Assembly: GCA_034770075.1 (NCBI GenBank)
Contig: CM068387.1
Span: forward strand, 80,911,971 to 80,975,970
Length of the DNA: 64,000 nucleotides
Source of the DNA: Aralia elata
Lineage: Eukaryota > Streptophyta > Magnoliopsida > Apiales > Araliaceae
Reading direction: 5' to 3'
This document shows, in pieces, positions 21,548-34,521 of the stretch. The notes beneath the pieces are model-generated. The model worked only from the letters and a program-made list of their open reading frames with translations, ran no database searches and was not told the DNA's origin. Numbering within the stretch: position 1 is the stretch's first letter; each line of letters begins with the position of its first letter. The translations under genes were made by a program, and so were the position numbers.

Positions 21548-24185
21548 TAAGAAGCATCGACATCGTCCCTTGGCATAAAAAGTTGGTACTAGTGCACTAG
21601 ACACTCATAAATACCATAGCGTGAGTAAGTTCAGAAACACGCAGCCTTACGACTCTTACTTTTATTTACTCGTACAATGTTCGCAAAAATTTGAACCTAA
21701 ATTTCATTCTATGAAAAGGAAAAGATAACAAAAAACACACTTAACAAAGCAAACACTTTGTTGCCAACAAAGAGTTGCATAAGACAACTGAAAAAACAAT
21801 CCTAGTAGATAATTCTACATGTGTGTGTATTACATATGTATATGTTTCATACCAGCCGTCAATTCTTGTTCAACTATTTGAACCATAATATATTAGACAC
21901 ACTGTTTAAGCTTAATTATGTTGCTTTAGCCAATAGCCATAGCAATTGATGTTGCTGCTTTTTGAAGAAAAGTAGCAACCATATTTATCACTAAATGTGA
22001 GGTTTCTCCATATCAATCTAAGGTCTCCAGTTTTTTTGTTAACAAAATAATACTCCCTCGGTGCTCAGAAAGAGACTCATTTGACATCAACAACAACAAT
22101 AACAAAAAACAAAAACACACACAAATAAAATTAAATTCTATTTTTATTAAAGATCGTACAAAAAACACAATATTCTCAAGTTTACTATCACGATTTCAGG
22201 CGTATATAATCTTTGTATTGGGGGTAAACACACAAAAAATAAAAAATTTTGGTACTCCGCACCAGCAATTGGATCCAAATATCCAATGATGGTTAGTCTT
22301 TTTTAGTACTTCAAGAAAAAAAATGATTCAGTGCTATAAAATACCTGAGGCCTATTAACCAAGAAAACTGTCCGAAACTGAAATTGTAAAACCTCGTCAT
22401 GGTAGCAGTTCTTATAATGAAGTCCGATAGGCCCAAAGCATGATTTATGGATGGGCTGGTTCTGGGTTCAGCCAACCAACTAACTACTTGAGTTTGAGTA
22501 CAAATATATTTGGGCGACAATTCGAGATGTTTTTGGGCTTCTTGTGCATACATAAGTTTTGCTGTGTACGATTTTAATCTTTTGCAATAAATTTTTATCT
22601 TGACAGTTTTAATCGATGAGTTCAAATTTGATACACTAACAATATATACACAAACGATGTTGAGATCATGACACGTCATTGAAATAAGAATAATAATGTT
22701 CAACATAAATACCTGATTAATAAGGGTGTTATGATCCTAATACCGTTTGTTTATACGCTTACAATGCATGAAACTTTAATTTTTAATCGATTGTTGATAT
22801 TGTTAGATTAAAAATAATAATCTCAGAGCAAATATGTATTAATTAATTACACTTTTATAATTATTCTAGCGACACGTATTACTCTGACAATATGGTTCGC
22901 CTTAATTTACTTATAATAAATTCCTTCTTTAGATGTGTTTAATTTCCATATGTTCCCTCTGAGGTTGTGTTTGGCAAGTAATGGCCTCGATAAGACTATA
23001 ATAACCGCTGATAATTTATACCACATAAAAGTTTAATTAATTAGTTCTATATTACCCACTTCAAAGGGTAAAACTTTATACTAAATAAAAGTGCAGCCAC
23101 ATTCCAAGCATAAAAAAAAAGGTATAATCTTTGCGTTATGTAAGGTTTACGAATTCTAAACTTTAATCTAATCACATTTAGTTATATAGATTTAATGCTT
23201 TCATGCAGTCATTATCTATTGATTATATTGGAATATATGATCAAAAAATTTATTTCATTTACTTTTTGGAGGGGAATTTGATCCTTCATTCTATATGTTT
23301 AGGGCTTTATTCTCTAAATCTATAAAATTGGGGTATAATTCAATCATTTTTTTACAAAAGTTAAGCATAATCCTAATGATAGGTAACCAAATCATTTTTC
23401 TTTTGACACCTTTAATCTAATTTATCTCTATATAGCAAAACACACTGCCAATTTGGAAGTAAAATTCCGTTCGATTACTAAACAAATTAATATATACGAC
23501 TTTCTACAAGTATTCACACATTTTTAATGTAGCCAATGAGATTAATAAAGTATATTTTTAGCTGATATTGGAGAATAAATTCTACACAAACACAAGACGA
23601 CAAATTTATTAATTCGTATTCATTAGGGGTTAATGAACCATCGTCCTTCCATTAAGATGGTTGATTGTAATTTGTTATCTATGTAAATCATTATATAATA
23701 TGATGGCATATTAATTAAGCACGTTTTCACCTAGTAATTTTGTGTATAAAGTTCCATTTTTTATTAAGTTATTCGAAGTGAGATTGATACCGAATATCTT
23801 GATAGTAACGTGTTTCAATTTAATTTGTTGAATTTCAATACAAATAAATATTAAATAAATTAATTAAATTTCAATCGAATTAATTGAATAAACGAGTTGA
23901 ATTAAATCAAATTACGTGGTTGAATACCTCTAGAGAGGGTTATGCAACCATGACCATGATGCATTAGATATTTTTAAGAAATTAACTATTTAATGAGGTC
24001 AGAAATTCCTTTTAATGAATAAGATTCATCGTCACACTTTTTGTACAAAAAGAAGAGGTCAAAATAGTAAGCACCAATAGTGCATTTTCAAAAGATTGTA
24101 ACAAGTAGGACAATATGTTGTTTGATTAAATGTGGGAATTAGAATTTGGCTTTTTCTAAGGGGTGAACATAATTCACATGGGTTT
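21548..24185. other. Spacer with no gene seen
   Basis: AT-rich intergenic DNA. A partial MITE terminus (actccctcggt) is at 22052. A 131-codon minus-strand frame at 22311-22706 has no recognisable domain and a biased composition, and is not called. Confidence 0.5.
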
Positions 24186-24189
24186 GTAA

Positions 24190-24235
<46 letters not shown>

Positions 24236-24250
24236 ATGTATATGTATGTT
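24186..24250. repeat. (AT)n microsatellite
   Basis: An uninterrupted at-repeat of about 35 bases followed by gtatgtatatgtat variants and then a short gctagctagcta run. Confidence 0.9.
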
Positions 24251-25532
24251 GAGACTAGCTAGCTAGCTAGAGAGAATTTCCTTTTTTATTTATTTTTTTG
24301 TGGACCCTGCTTTTAATTTTTCATTTTTGCCTTATGATTCCGGCAGCCCTTGATCTAGCTAGCTAGGATTAAAGCAAAGCATGTTGGAAAAGCTGGTCGG
24401 AATGGGGGGCTATAAATGTTCCCTGAATAAACTTTATAGGAACAAACAAACGTGAAGAAAATCGACTTGGCATGCCATGGCACCTCACAGTGAAATGTTG
24501 GAGAATCTAGGGTGTCCTACGTGTACGGCTGGGTGCCAGCTCGCTCAATGTCAAAGTCATTCTCAACCACAATATATATTTTAAATATTGATTTCGTATT
24601 TGATTTGTATTTTAGGGTTGATTATTATAATTCGAGAAATTTGAAACTAACAAGCTAGTTTCACAACTTGTTTGTTTTTTGACTTGTTTGGCGGTGTTGT
24701 TTTTTAAGGTTCAGACACGACCTCATCATCTCAAATTCGTTTAGCTTTCAAAAACTAAAAATCTCAGTCGTAACAAACTAAAAGAGCACCAGTTTGACGT
24801 TCCAAGTTTTTTTTGATAGTTTTTAGTCATTTTCTTTTGATTTTGATCCTAAAATTATTGAAATATCCGGCGAGGTACGTATTTATAACACAACCATGCA
24901 AAAATCTTTGCCATTGGAGGAGAAATCAAAGTGAGTGGTAGGTATATATAGGGTCTCAATCTCGGGACCATGGTGCACGAGGAAGCTGGTGACAGAGTAT
25001 AGTAGGGATGAAACATTAGCTTAAAAGGGAGATAAATTTGATGCCCTAAAGGCCTACACAAATGTATGTCTATATGTAATCTTTGAAAATGTTGGTGCCC
25101 TCATCTTTATATTATTTTCACTAACTTTCAGACTTGTTGCTTTCGCCTACACATTGCACACTTATCACTTTTTTTTTGTACCCAACACCCATATTTTAGA
25201 TATTTACGACTAAAGTCTTTATAATGCATGTTAGCTGGCTCGCTAGCTAGTTATTTATTGGTAAAACTTAACTCATCCAAGGAGAATTAAGTTAATTAAC
25301 TACTCAATGTGGATCAAGTTTTGATTACACGGATTCGAATCTTATTTCTCAATGACATTTTAGAATCAAGATAAGTTAACTAGCTGAATTCTGAAAAATC
25401 ATTTTATAAATTAAAGGTCATTAATTTATATCTTTATTTTTTTTTTACAAAACATATGGAGTTAATAATTCTTAGTCGTTAATCCAATAATTTGACTTTT
25501 TGCGACTGTATATCACATTGTATAACGTCGGA
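24251..25532. other. Spacer with no gene seen
   Basis: Several ctagctagctag-type runs (24255-24270, 24355-24366, 25234-25250). Short open frames have no recognisable domain. Confidence 0.45.
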
Positions 25533-25755
25533 TGTACTCCCTCCGTCTCCAAAGGAATCAGTAAAATACAATTTACACACATATTAAGAAAAATAAAAGT
25601 AGAGAAAAGAGAGAGAGTTTCAAGTTTACTCTTACTTTTATTTTTTTTATATTAATGGACCCAGCTAAATAACTTATTTACCCTTTACTTTATTTTATCC
25701 TTTTAGGGACAAAAAAATTTATACCTTTAATAATCTTTTTGGGACATAAAATGTA
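25533..25755. mobile_element. Degraded Stowaway-like element
   Basis: It begins tactccctccgtctcc and contains agagagagagtttcaag. A ttttgggaca tract near 25738 could be the decayed right end. No clean right end or TA duplication was found. Confidence 0.45.
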
Positions 25756-26147
25756 TTTAAACATAGTTTTTTCAAAATATGAAGTCATTTTCGAAGTATT
25801 GTGTCGAAGTTCCATGCATGTGACATAATTTTATTTTAGAAATAAAAAAGTAACCGAAAGATTTGGAAGAAAATATATAATAGGAAGCAATGAGGTGAAT
25901 GGTCAACAATAGTTAGGCAACATATATGACAAGAGTCATATATGTTGGGAAGACTCACACATTGGTCGCCTATTCTAGTCACGACCACATTAATTAATTC
26001 CCCAGCTATAAGCCTATTAGGCCTTAGCCAAGGAGAGAATCTCTTTCCCTTCTTAATTGGTCCCGCCCGCAATACAGTTTCTCGAATTTGATACATACAC
26101 TTTCCACTGTTCACATTTTGTAAAGACTACTCTACTATGTGCTACTA

Positions 26148-26697
26148 CCTCCCTCCTTTTTTTAAATATCATTTTAAAGAAGTATTTTTGTCTTTTAATA
26201 TTTATTATTTGAAAATTTAATTGCTTAATTTTTAATATTTCTTTAAGTATTATGCCCTATGTCCCTTAATATAAGACGTTTTAGAGAAGTATTTTTGTCT
26301 CTTAATATATGACGTTTGAGAATTTCAAGTAAGTATTAATTGTTTAGTTTCCAATATTACCCCAAATATTAAATATAACTTTGGTTTCTTACTATTTTTT
26401 CCCCAATAAATAACACTATTTTTTCAATACAATGACAATATAGAGAATTGATATTATATTTAATGTTATACAATCATTTCCTTAATACTTGTGTACAACT
26501 CTAAAATGACTTATATTAAAGGACGGGGGGAGTAAATATAATTTTGATTCTCTCACTATTTTTTGTCCAATAAATAACACTCTCTTTTTTCAATATAAAG
26601 ACAGTATAGACAATTGATATTATATTTAATGTTATACAATCATTTCCTTAGTACTTATGCACAACTCTAAAACAACATATATTAAGAGACGGAGGAG
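26148..26697. mobile_element. Stowaway-like MITE (outer), split by a second copy
   Basis: It starts cctccctcc after TA at 26146-26147 and ends gacggaggag before TA at 26698-26699. Its interior is interrupted exactly at taagtatTA by a related 280-bp element. On the far side it resumes with aatataattttgattctctc, as in the uninterrupted copy at 12768. Confidence 0.75.
26253..26532. mobile_element. Stowaway-like MITE (inner), 280 bp
   Basis: It runs from tgccctatgtcccttaata to ggacggggggag, flanked by TA at 26251-26252 and 26533-26534. It carries all family landmarks (cgttttagagaagt, gtttagtttcc, aataaataacact). It lies within another member of the same family, so it is the younger insertion. 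Confidence 0.8.
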
Positions 26698-27358
26698 TAT
26701 ATACCAATTATATATACATTCCCTTTTCCATTTATAGAAATATTATTCCATCATCATCCTATGACCAATCATCCAACTTCACATCTATTTTTACCAAATT
26801 CTCACTTTCTTTGCATAATTTTACTCACTTTCTAACCCGGCCCTATATATACATCATAAATACAAAAAACTTATCAATATTTCTTATTCCTTAATTTTAC
26901 CTTTCGAAAGAAAATTTTAATTTTATACGTTTTGTGTGCATAAATTTAATTTCAACCATTAACATCCAATCAACTTTGAAGGATACCCGAATATTGGTAA
27001 ATATTGGACTATATAATATACACATACAAGATGAATATAATATATATCGTATAATTATGAAAGCTACCCATGCAACGTATGCATTCTCACAAGTCATTTT
27101 TCCTTATTTTTTTGCTAGTCTTTCTTGAAAAGTCTCCACAACATTACCCTAATCATATTTCTCTTTTTTCTTTCACCAAAGATTCCCATATTACCCCTTA
27201 TTCAAAAGAACAGGACTTAGTTGGATAAGAAATTTGGTTCGATTCTTTCCAATCCAAAATTTTGCTCTATCAAACACCCTTACCACCCGGATATATGTAT
27301 CCTTAGACTTACCCCCCACCTATATACACCGAAACATTATCTTTATTTATTTATACTA

Positions 27359-27407
<49 letters not shown>
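27359..27407. repeat. (TA)n microsatellite upstream of the FPF1-like gene
   Basis: About 46 bases of alternating ta, roughly 165 bp upstream of the start codon. Confidence 0.9.
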
Positions 27408-27410
<3 letters not shown>

Positions 27411-27461
27411 ATCACTATCATACCATACTATAACAATAATAAATTATTCCACATCTACCCT

Positions 27462-27571
27462 TATATATACCCGCATTCATCCACCTTAAACCTTACCATC
27501 TTGCAAACTTCCAATTAAGCTCTTCTTCAATTCTTTCTTTTTCTCCTTGTGATTTCTACGTAAGAAAAAAA
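27462..27571 (+). promoter_or_regulatory. FPF1-like gene TATA box and leader
   Basis: TATATATA at 27462-27469 is followed by a CT-rich leader and aagaaaaaaa just before the start codon at 27572. This spacing is normal for a plant core promoter. Confidence 0.6.
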
Positions 27572-27895
27572 ATGTCTGGTGTTTGGGTTTTCAAGAACGG
27601 CGTCGTTCGGCTGGTGGAGAACCCCGGATCGGACTCGTTGGACGGGAGCCGCCACCGGAAAATGCTAGTCCACCTGCCATCCAATGAAGTGATAACATCA
27701 TATTCAGCTCTCGAGAGAAAGCTCTCGGCGCTCGGTTGGGAAAGGTACGTCGATGATCCGGACCTTCTTCAGTTCCACAAGAGATCCACCGTTCATCTCA
27801 TTTCGCTTCCGAGGGATTTTAACAAGTTCAAGTCCATGCACATGTATGATATCGTCGTTAAGAATCGCAATGTGTTTGAAGTAAGGGACATGTAG
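27572..27895 (+). CDS. FPF1: Flowering-promoting factor 1-like protein
   Basis: Intronless gene for 107 residues, against about 110 in known family members. The whole length matches the family: MSGVWVFKNGVVRLVENP at the start, then RKMLVHLPSNEVITSY, LGWERYVDDPDLLQFHKR, IDLISLPRDF-like residues (here VHLISLPRDFNKF) and a C-terminal MYDIVVKNRNVFEVRD. FPF1 proteins are small plant-specific regulators that promote flowering and cell elongation and are linked to gibberellin responses in Arabidopsis. They have no catalytic motif or signal peptide. The gene stands alone, with a TATA box about 110 bp upstream and a downstream T-rich flank. Which paralogue (FPF1, FLP1 or FLP2 type) cannot be decided here. 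Confidence 0.95.
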   Translation: MSGVWVFKNGVVRLVENPGSDSLDGSRHRKMLVHLPSNEVITSYSALERKLSALGWERYVDDPDLLQFHKRSTVHLISLPRDFNKFKSMHMYDIVVKNRNVFEVRDM

Positions 27896-28725
27896 TAGTA
27901 GCTAGTTTCTATTTAATTCGTCTTCGTGTTTTTTCCTATTTTTTTTTCTTCTTTGTGTGGATTGATCAGCTTCTAATTAATCTCTTATTTTCTCGATCGG
28001 GTTGTGATCATGTGATTTATTATGGATATGTGAAGCATGTAGTTGATGAGGTTTGTGTTTAGGGTTTAGGGTAATTGACTCATTATGTAGTTGCTTGATG
28101 TTAATTTATGTATTGTAAATGATATAGTGATTGATGTGTAATATTGGAAATTGAGCTTCATGTGTGTTTCAATTAATAATTTCTACTTCCCATTTATATT
28201 TCATATGTATGTGTGTGTGACATGGCAAACAGTTTTGCTGATGTGGTACAAGATTGATGACATGGCCAATGAATGAATGAACGGGGTATTGACATGTCAC
28301 CACTTTTCCTTCTTTCTTGCTATGAAATATACTAGTGTGTGTATATATGTAAAGTTATTTTTAGGAAATTATATTTGCCCTCTGAATTTTTTGTGATCCA
28401 CTACAAGGTTAAAATGATGAAAGTTTTGTTATATATGTAGACGTTATTTTTAAGAACTGATATTTGCAGTCCGAATTTCTTTATTGCTCCATACAATGTT
28501 AAGATGATGCAAATTTTGTTAAAGTAGAGTTTAGATGTAGAAATTAATTCTTTTTTATAAAAAGTGACTTAATGTATAAGTAGTGAGATATGAGAGGAGA
28601 GTGAGGAATCAACCAAGCATCAGTTTGCTTACTAACAACGTGGTGATGCCACCTCTATATATCATAATAAACAAAACTTATCCATCCAATTGTTTTGGAG
28701 GGTTAAAGATCAGTGCCATATGCAG

Positions 28726-28727
<2 letters not shown>
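27896..28727. other. FPF1-like 3' flank and spacer
   Basis: The 3' untranslated region probably extends to about 28190 (tgtgtttcaattaataa). Beyond it are two weakly similar 90-bp stretches (28345 and 28440, both with gttatttttag/aag and ccgaatttt/ctgaatttt). No further gene. Confidence 0.45.
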
Positions 28728-28771
<44 letters not shown>

Positions 28772-28790
28772 GTGTATATATATATATATA
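28728..28790. repeat. (ATT)n and (AT)n microsatellite
   Basis: About eleven att units run into atatatatgtgtatatatatat. The Tyr-rich open frame across it is a translation of the repeat. Confidence 0.9.
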
Positions 28791-29979
28791 ATTATTGAAA
28801 TGGCTTAGGGCACTCTTGTCTGCATGGAAACGTCGCTCTATTCTCCATGATTTAGTAATGAGTAGTAGTAGTAGGAAAGGACAATCCAGAGTTTCATTTT
28901 CAGACTTGTAAGCTAGTGAACTACAGTTAGTACATAGGACAAGTATGAGGTACGTAGTGAAGAAGCAATTTTTAGAGTGGAAATATCAATTAAAAGTCCA
29001 CCAATAGAAAGTGTTTCCCGAAAAAGGAATGAAATTATTTGACTCAAGCTGTCAAGCATCAAGTTGCTGTGTGACAGTGAGTCCAAAAGCTCACATGGGT
29101 GAATTTGAATCCTATTTCAAGTTTTCAACACAAACAAGAAGATATTTGTAAATCTCTTATCCTTTTGGTTGGTCTTAGGATAAAGTGGACAACTAAGAAT
29201 ATAGAAAAAGTTCTATTAATTTCACATCAAAATAAATGATTAAATCATATAATCCAACAACATTATTATTCCATAATTAAATGGGAGTTCCATGTTTGTT
29301 CGTGATAGGTACTTAATTTAGCACCAAAAAAAAATTTAATTAATTAATTAATTGTGACTTCATGTTTCATTCGTGTCACTAAATTCTATCAATATTGCAA
29401 ATTATACGAAAGGTAAAAGATTAAAGGGTTTTGTTTTAAAATCTCTTTTTTATTAATTATGCATGATAACATATTCGATTATTCAACAACAAAATTAGCA
29501 CAGACTCTCTGCATAGCAAAGATAAGTTTCCATTAACTACTTCTCCCCCAAGTTCATGAAAAAAATATGGTTTGAGATAATATATATATATATATATATA
29601 AAATAAATGAATTAAAAATCATTGATAATGAGTGTGTAGTGTCCACATATATGGCTTAACTTGGTCGATTTGTATATATATAATAAACATTCTCAACTTC
29701 AATGGCTGTAATTATGAAATGTGTAGGTATCCACATGCATGTTGTTTTCTTTTCTTTTTCCTCTTTTCCAATGTGTTAACGTTTGTAATTTTCCTCAAAA
29801 TATATATACACACTCCCTGACTCCCATATCATATGCATTCGTATGAAGTATATCTGATCCAAATAACATTTTCACAAACGCGCGTACGTTATCACTCTTC
29901 ATGAGCTCATGCATGCTCACCAAAATATATCGTATGGGATTAAGTCAGCAATACAACCATGCGCGCGCGCGCACACGTG

Positions 29980-30012
<33 letters not shown>

Positions 30013-30574
30013 GTATATAATTAACTCCTCCATTGGAACCTAACCAGTAACCACTTGCATGCATAAATTGGCTCTTACTACCCACGTACAGCTATAGATA
30101 AGAGGCTTATCAACACGTGCCTATATAATGCACGTTTGTATACAAATTATATATATATATATATAACAAAATACAAATGATTTTGAATTTCCCGTTCATC
30201 TAATAAATCATCTGAGTCATCTAAAGTTTGACATAAATCTGACCGTTCATTATTTCCCCTTCTTTATTTCTTCCTATTCTTCTACCTTTTTCTTCCTCTA
30301 CAAACCTTATCTCCAATACTTTCTTCTTCTACCTTTTTCTTCCTATCCCAAAAAAATTTTCGTACCTAAGGCATAATATATATATATATATATAGCATGG
30401 GGCGTTATCATTCATAGTCAACATTGATTTTAGTCAATATTTGTATGCTAAACAGTTGGGTATGCAAGTTAATTTTAACATTAGTGCCCATTTAAATAAG
30501 TTTTAATGTACACTAGCGTGTATTCAACTGTTTGGAGACTGTTAGTTGCAATTAACTTTAATAATAATTTTTTT

Positions 30575-30609
<35 letters not shown>

Positions 30610-31005
30610 ATATCTAGACTTCTGTCGGACTGTCCTGGTTTATATAATCTTGCTAGTTCAAGCCCACTCCTTCCTTGGAGTGGGTTGTACTATGACATCT
30701 CTCCCTCTTTCCCACTCTTGTACATATGTATATTTTGTATTTATATGAGCTTTAGATTAGGTCATGATCCTAAGAGGAGAAATGAATTAATGAAGTGATG
30801 CAAAAAGGGTGATGGAGAAAGAATGAGGAAGCGATCTTTTCATCCTCTACTCCTAAGTCCTATCCAAAAAGGATGGGGCAAAAGAGATCCTAATTTGTCT
30901 TCTCTTGAGTTTGATTTTGATGGTTACCCAACTTTTTGTCTTGTAGTATAGTAGTCCATGCAATTCATTGCTTGCCCTTTTGCAGGCCTCAAAAATTTAC
31001 AATTA

Positions 31006-31037
<32 letters not shown>

Positions 31038-32059
31038 CTTATGGGGACTTTATATATACACAAAAGAAAGATAAGATGCAGCATATTAACTGTAAAATTT
31101 AAAATTGGATCCATACATTTTTTTCTTTTACGAAATAAAGTTTTTGCCTTTTATAGAAAGGAAAAAAAACAATTAAATATCACTATATGTGATATGTAAA
31201 GCTGCACTACAAATTTGTACACCAAACTAATCATTAATAATAGACGCAACCAATTATAATATTAATTAATATTAACATTGATTCTTCAACATGCATATGA
31301 AGTCATGTCATGTATAGAGTAGCTATTTACCATTTTTCAAAATGCATGAACGGCTATGCATGTCTAATCAGTAGTTTAGTACTACCGCTGGTACATTCTC
31401 TTTTTCTTTGCCCCCAAAATTAAAGCAACCCTCTAAGTAATATTTTAAGTGATTGATTAATTAGAATATCTTTATTTAATTAAGATGCATGTTCTTTGCT
31501 TAATAGTGGGTTGAAGAATTAATGATAGTTGGAATGCATTAGCATAAAGAAGGTGATTGTTGGGGTTATATATATAATTAAATCCAAAAATTCAATGAAC
31601 CAAATTTACTTTTAGGTTAAGATTCTGATTCTTGGAGAATGAATTTAATTACCAGAAGATATCATGATGTAACTAAATATGGTACGCACTTCACTCAAAT
31701 GTTAATTCTGATTCTAAAAAGAAAAGGAAGATAAACACGTGCTGAGAGTAGTTTAAATCTAATCTGATTGTAATTATATATTATAAAATATATAATCAAA
31801 GTTTACAGTGTAATTATGAATTTAATATTTAATATAGTAAGTTGTTTCCTAACAAAAAAAAACACACATATTTTGCTGATAAGTAGTGCAAAACTTCATT
31901 GAATACCCTTTTACTATTATACATTCATGCACTTATGATAAATGATTTAGATCGATATACACTTCTGATATGATCTCAAGTTATTAATAATCCTCTTTTG
32001 TTTGTTTGGAGATCCCAAAATAAGGATTCTTTACCTATAATTTTTTGAACCATCTTTCT
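28791..32059. other. Spacer with many TA microsatellites, no gene seen
   Basis: Alternating ta/gt tracts occur at 29580, 29968-30013 (with gcgcgcgc), 30148, 30379, 30580 and 31004-31037. The open frames here are short and read through these tracts. No domain or element ends recognised. Confidence 0.5.
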
Positions 32060-32490
32060 AACAACATAAGTTTTTAGATGAGTTGGTTAGTTAACATAAT
32101 ATCAGAATTCAGAGTGTGCAAGGTCTTTTCTCCTTTCTCTATAAAAAGTTACATTTTGAGGGGGAGTGTTAGTATGATATACATTGTCAGGCCTTCTATC
32201 TAATAACTTAAGTTTTTAGATGAGTTTGTCTAACATGGTATGAGAACTCAGGGTATGCAAGGTCTTGAGTTCAAATCTTTCTAATCGCACATTGTATGTT
32301 GTGCAAGATCTTGTAATCAAGTCTTCTCGCTACATGTTGCCCTTAATATTGATATTAATGCATATGTATATAATTTTTCTCTCTCCATGTATGCACGTGA
32401 GGAGGGATGTTGACGTGATATACATTGTTTGTGTCTCTTTCTAACCGTTTAAAATTTTAGATGAGTTGGTTACAGCTATGTATGGAGATA
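32060..32490. repeat. Dispersed repeat family copy, internally repeated
   Basis: The segment taacaacataagtttttagatgagttggtt recurs three times (near 32058, 32200 and 32440), along with gtgcaaggtctt and ataaaaagttacattttgag. The inverted counterpart is at 43255-43545 in the intron of the coiled-coil gene. Class unknown; the ggtcttgagttcaaatc motif could be a tRNA-like B box or chance. Confidence 0.6.
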
Positions 32491-33780
32491 AAAAATTAAC
32501 AAGCTAACCATTATTATAAGTTTTCAAAATTTATTAGTAGTGATACTTTTTTCTCCTCTTTTTTTTTTTTAACTTTTTTTTTACCCAAGCTCCAACAATC
32601 ACTATACTTCACGTGTACACCGAGAGTTCCTAACTAGCCCCAAAGCGCTTTGTTCCACTACCATTTAAGTAACCCCTTGATGTTCATAGTGATGTTATTT
32701 GATTGGGAAGTATGAACTCCCTTTGTTCCGATGATAGAGATAAAAAATTTTGTTTTAGTCAGTTTTAAAACTGAAGATATATTTTTATTTTTAGAACGTA
32801 AAAAGATATAAAATTCTTAACCTGTTATTAATATAATTTTATTCTCGATTGATTGAGTAAACATATTACCACACAACTACTATATTTCTAAGTAGTAAGC
32901 TTGAAATATTAGATTTTTTTTTTCAAAATCGTCGTTTTACAAAATGTATTTCTAATTTTAGTAAAAAGGAGAGAGTATAAAATTAAAAAAGACAAAATAA
33001 TGAGAAATGGTAGCTTAGGCTACTTTTTTACCTCATAAATTAATAATGGAAGATTCAACTTTTTTTTTTTACTTTAACTTGTTCAAATATTTTATCAGCA
33101 ACCTGCCCTTTTGACAAAAGATGCCATTAAGGGTTGTTAGTTTTCCACCCAAAAGAAGATACATCTATATTTATACATGTTTGGGGTTAATGATGATGAT
33201 GAAAGCACTTGAATTTATACATGTTTGGGGTTAATAATAATTAGAGCTTGTGAAAAAAGCATATTGAATTTCACTTGTCCCACAATATATTATTTGATTA
33301 CGTTAAAAGCACTTTATATTTTCTTCCATGCAGTATTAGTTTAAGAATGGAGAATCAGACACCCACTGAACATTAAGAAAATTTTAAGTTCTTGAAAAAT
33401 GCTCCATTGCTTGCGGCGCCCACCTTAATTTCATGAAACTTTTTAAATTTAGGAGGAGGAGGCCTTATTAGTTTTTGTAAAATGTTGGGACACTGGTTGA
33501 AAAAAAATGGACTTACAAGGTTCGGTGTGGTTGGCAAACAATGACTTGTGATGCTTCTATATAAGTGGAGTAATAAACTAGTCATTAATTTATTTGAAAT
33601 ATTTTTTAAAAATAATATATAAAAAAAGTGAGAAAAGTCATTTATGATATTTAATATTTTAAAGTTGAAATGGAAGACAAGATGAACACTAATTGATGAA
33701 TAATTGTGCAGCCTTTCATAAGTTGGTATAAATAAGGTTGTGTTGAATGCAAACTCTAAAATGAAAAATAAAGAGATTAA
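32491..33780. other. Spacer with no gene seen
   Basis: A ~30-bp phrase (atttatacatgtttggggttaa) is repeated at 33168 and 33215. A 70-codon minus-strand frame at 33373-33585 has no recognisable domain. Confidence 0.45.
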
Positions 33781-34521
33781 GGTTGTGTTTGATAAAACTG
33801 GAGATTAAGATCTGAATAGTTTAGACATCTGAATAATATAGAGTATTTGAATAGAACTGTATCTGAATGAAAAAATGTTGTTTGATAATAATTTTTTCAA
33901 GATGTCTGAATAAAAATATTTTACCATTTTAACCTTTGAAACAAAACTAAAAAAAAAAAAGGTTCCTTCTTCCCCTCTACCCCTCCCCCATCCCCCCGCC
34001 CCTCCCCTCCCCCCATCCCCTCCCCTCCCCTCCCGCTTCCGGCCGCCCCCTCCCCTCCCTTCCCCGCTACGGTCGCCCCCCTCCCCTCCCCGCTCCGGCC
34101 TCCCCCCTCCCCTCCCCTCCCCTACCCAGCCGCCCCCTCCCCTCCCCCATCCCGTCGCCCCCTCCTCTTCCCCCGCCCCCCTGCTCCCGCCTCCCCCCTT
34201 CCCTCCCCTCCCCTCCCCTCCCCCAGATCTGGTGTTTGGTGATGGTGGCGTGATGATGGTGTGGTGTTTGGTGATGACGTGGTGGTGGTGGCAGATCTGC
34301 TTGAAGGATATGAAAGGAAAATGATAATATTAACGAGGGTATTTTGGTCCAAAAAATAGCAATGTCATTCAGACTTGCCTCTAGATGGTTCATCTTTATT
34401 TTGAAGTCTAACCGATTAAGAGCCATTAAGAGAGAGAAATTTTTTTACCAAACAACTTTTGCCTCTGACCGAATTAGAGGCAACCCAATTAAGAGCCATT
34501 AAGAGGTAATCAAACACACCC
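33781..34521. mobile_element. PIF/Harbinger-type element, 741 bp, with GC-rich core
   Basis: The ends GGTTGTGTTTGATAA and, inverted, GGGTGTGTTTGATTA match. Both are flanked by TAA (33778-33780 and 34522-34524), the trinucleotide target duplication of PIF/Harbinger elements. The interior contains gattaagatctgaat and gaccgaattaga-like blocks shared with the copy at 62008, but here about 260 bp of C/T-rich sequence separates the two halves. No transposase. Confidence 0.75.
33966..34226. repeat. Cytosine-rich low-complexity tract
   Basis: Nearly continuous cccctcccct-type sequence, the GC-richest part of the window. The minus strand reads ggggagggg repeatedly, the pattern needed for G-quadruplexes. 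Gly/Arg-rich minus-strand frames across it (34067-34426 and 34122-34352) are artefacts of composition. Confidence 0.85.

Noticed and set aside
22311..22706. 131-codon minus-strand frame
   Set aside because: No known domain, AT-driven composition, no splice or promoter context.
25836..26114. 92-codon minus-strand frame (MNSGKCMYQIRE)
   Set aside because: No recognisable domain and no supporting gene context; it sits beside the nested MITEs.
34067..34426. Gly/Arg-rich minus-strand protein
   Set aside because: Translation of the C-rich low-complexity tract; overlapping frames give similar Gly/Arg strings.
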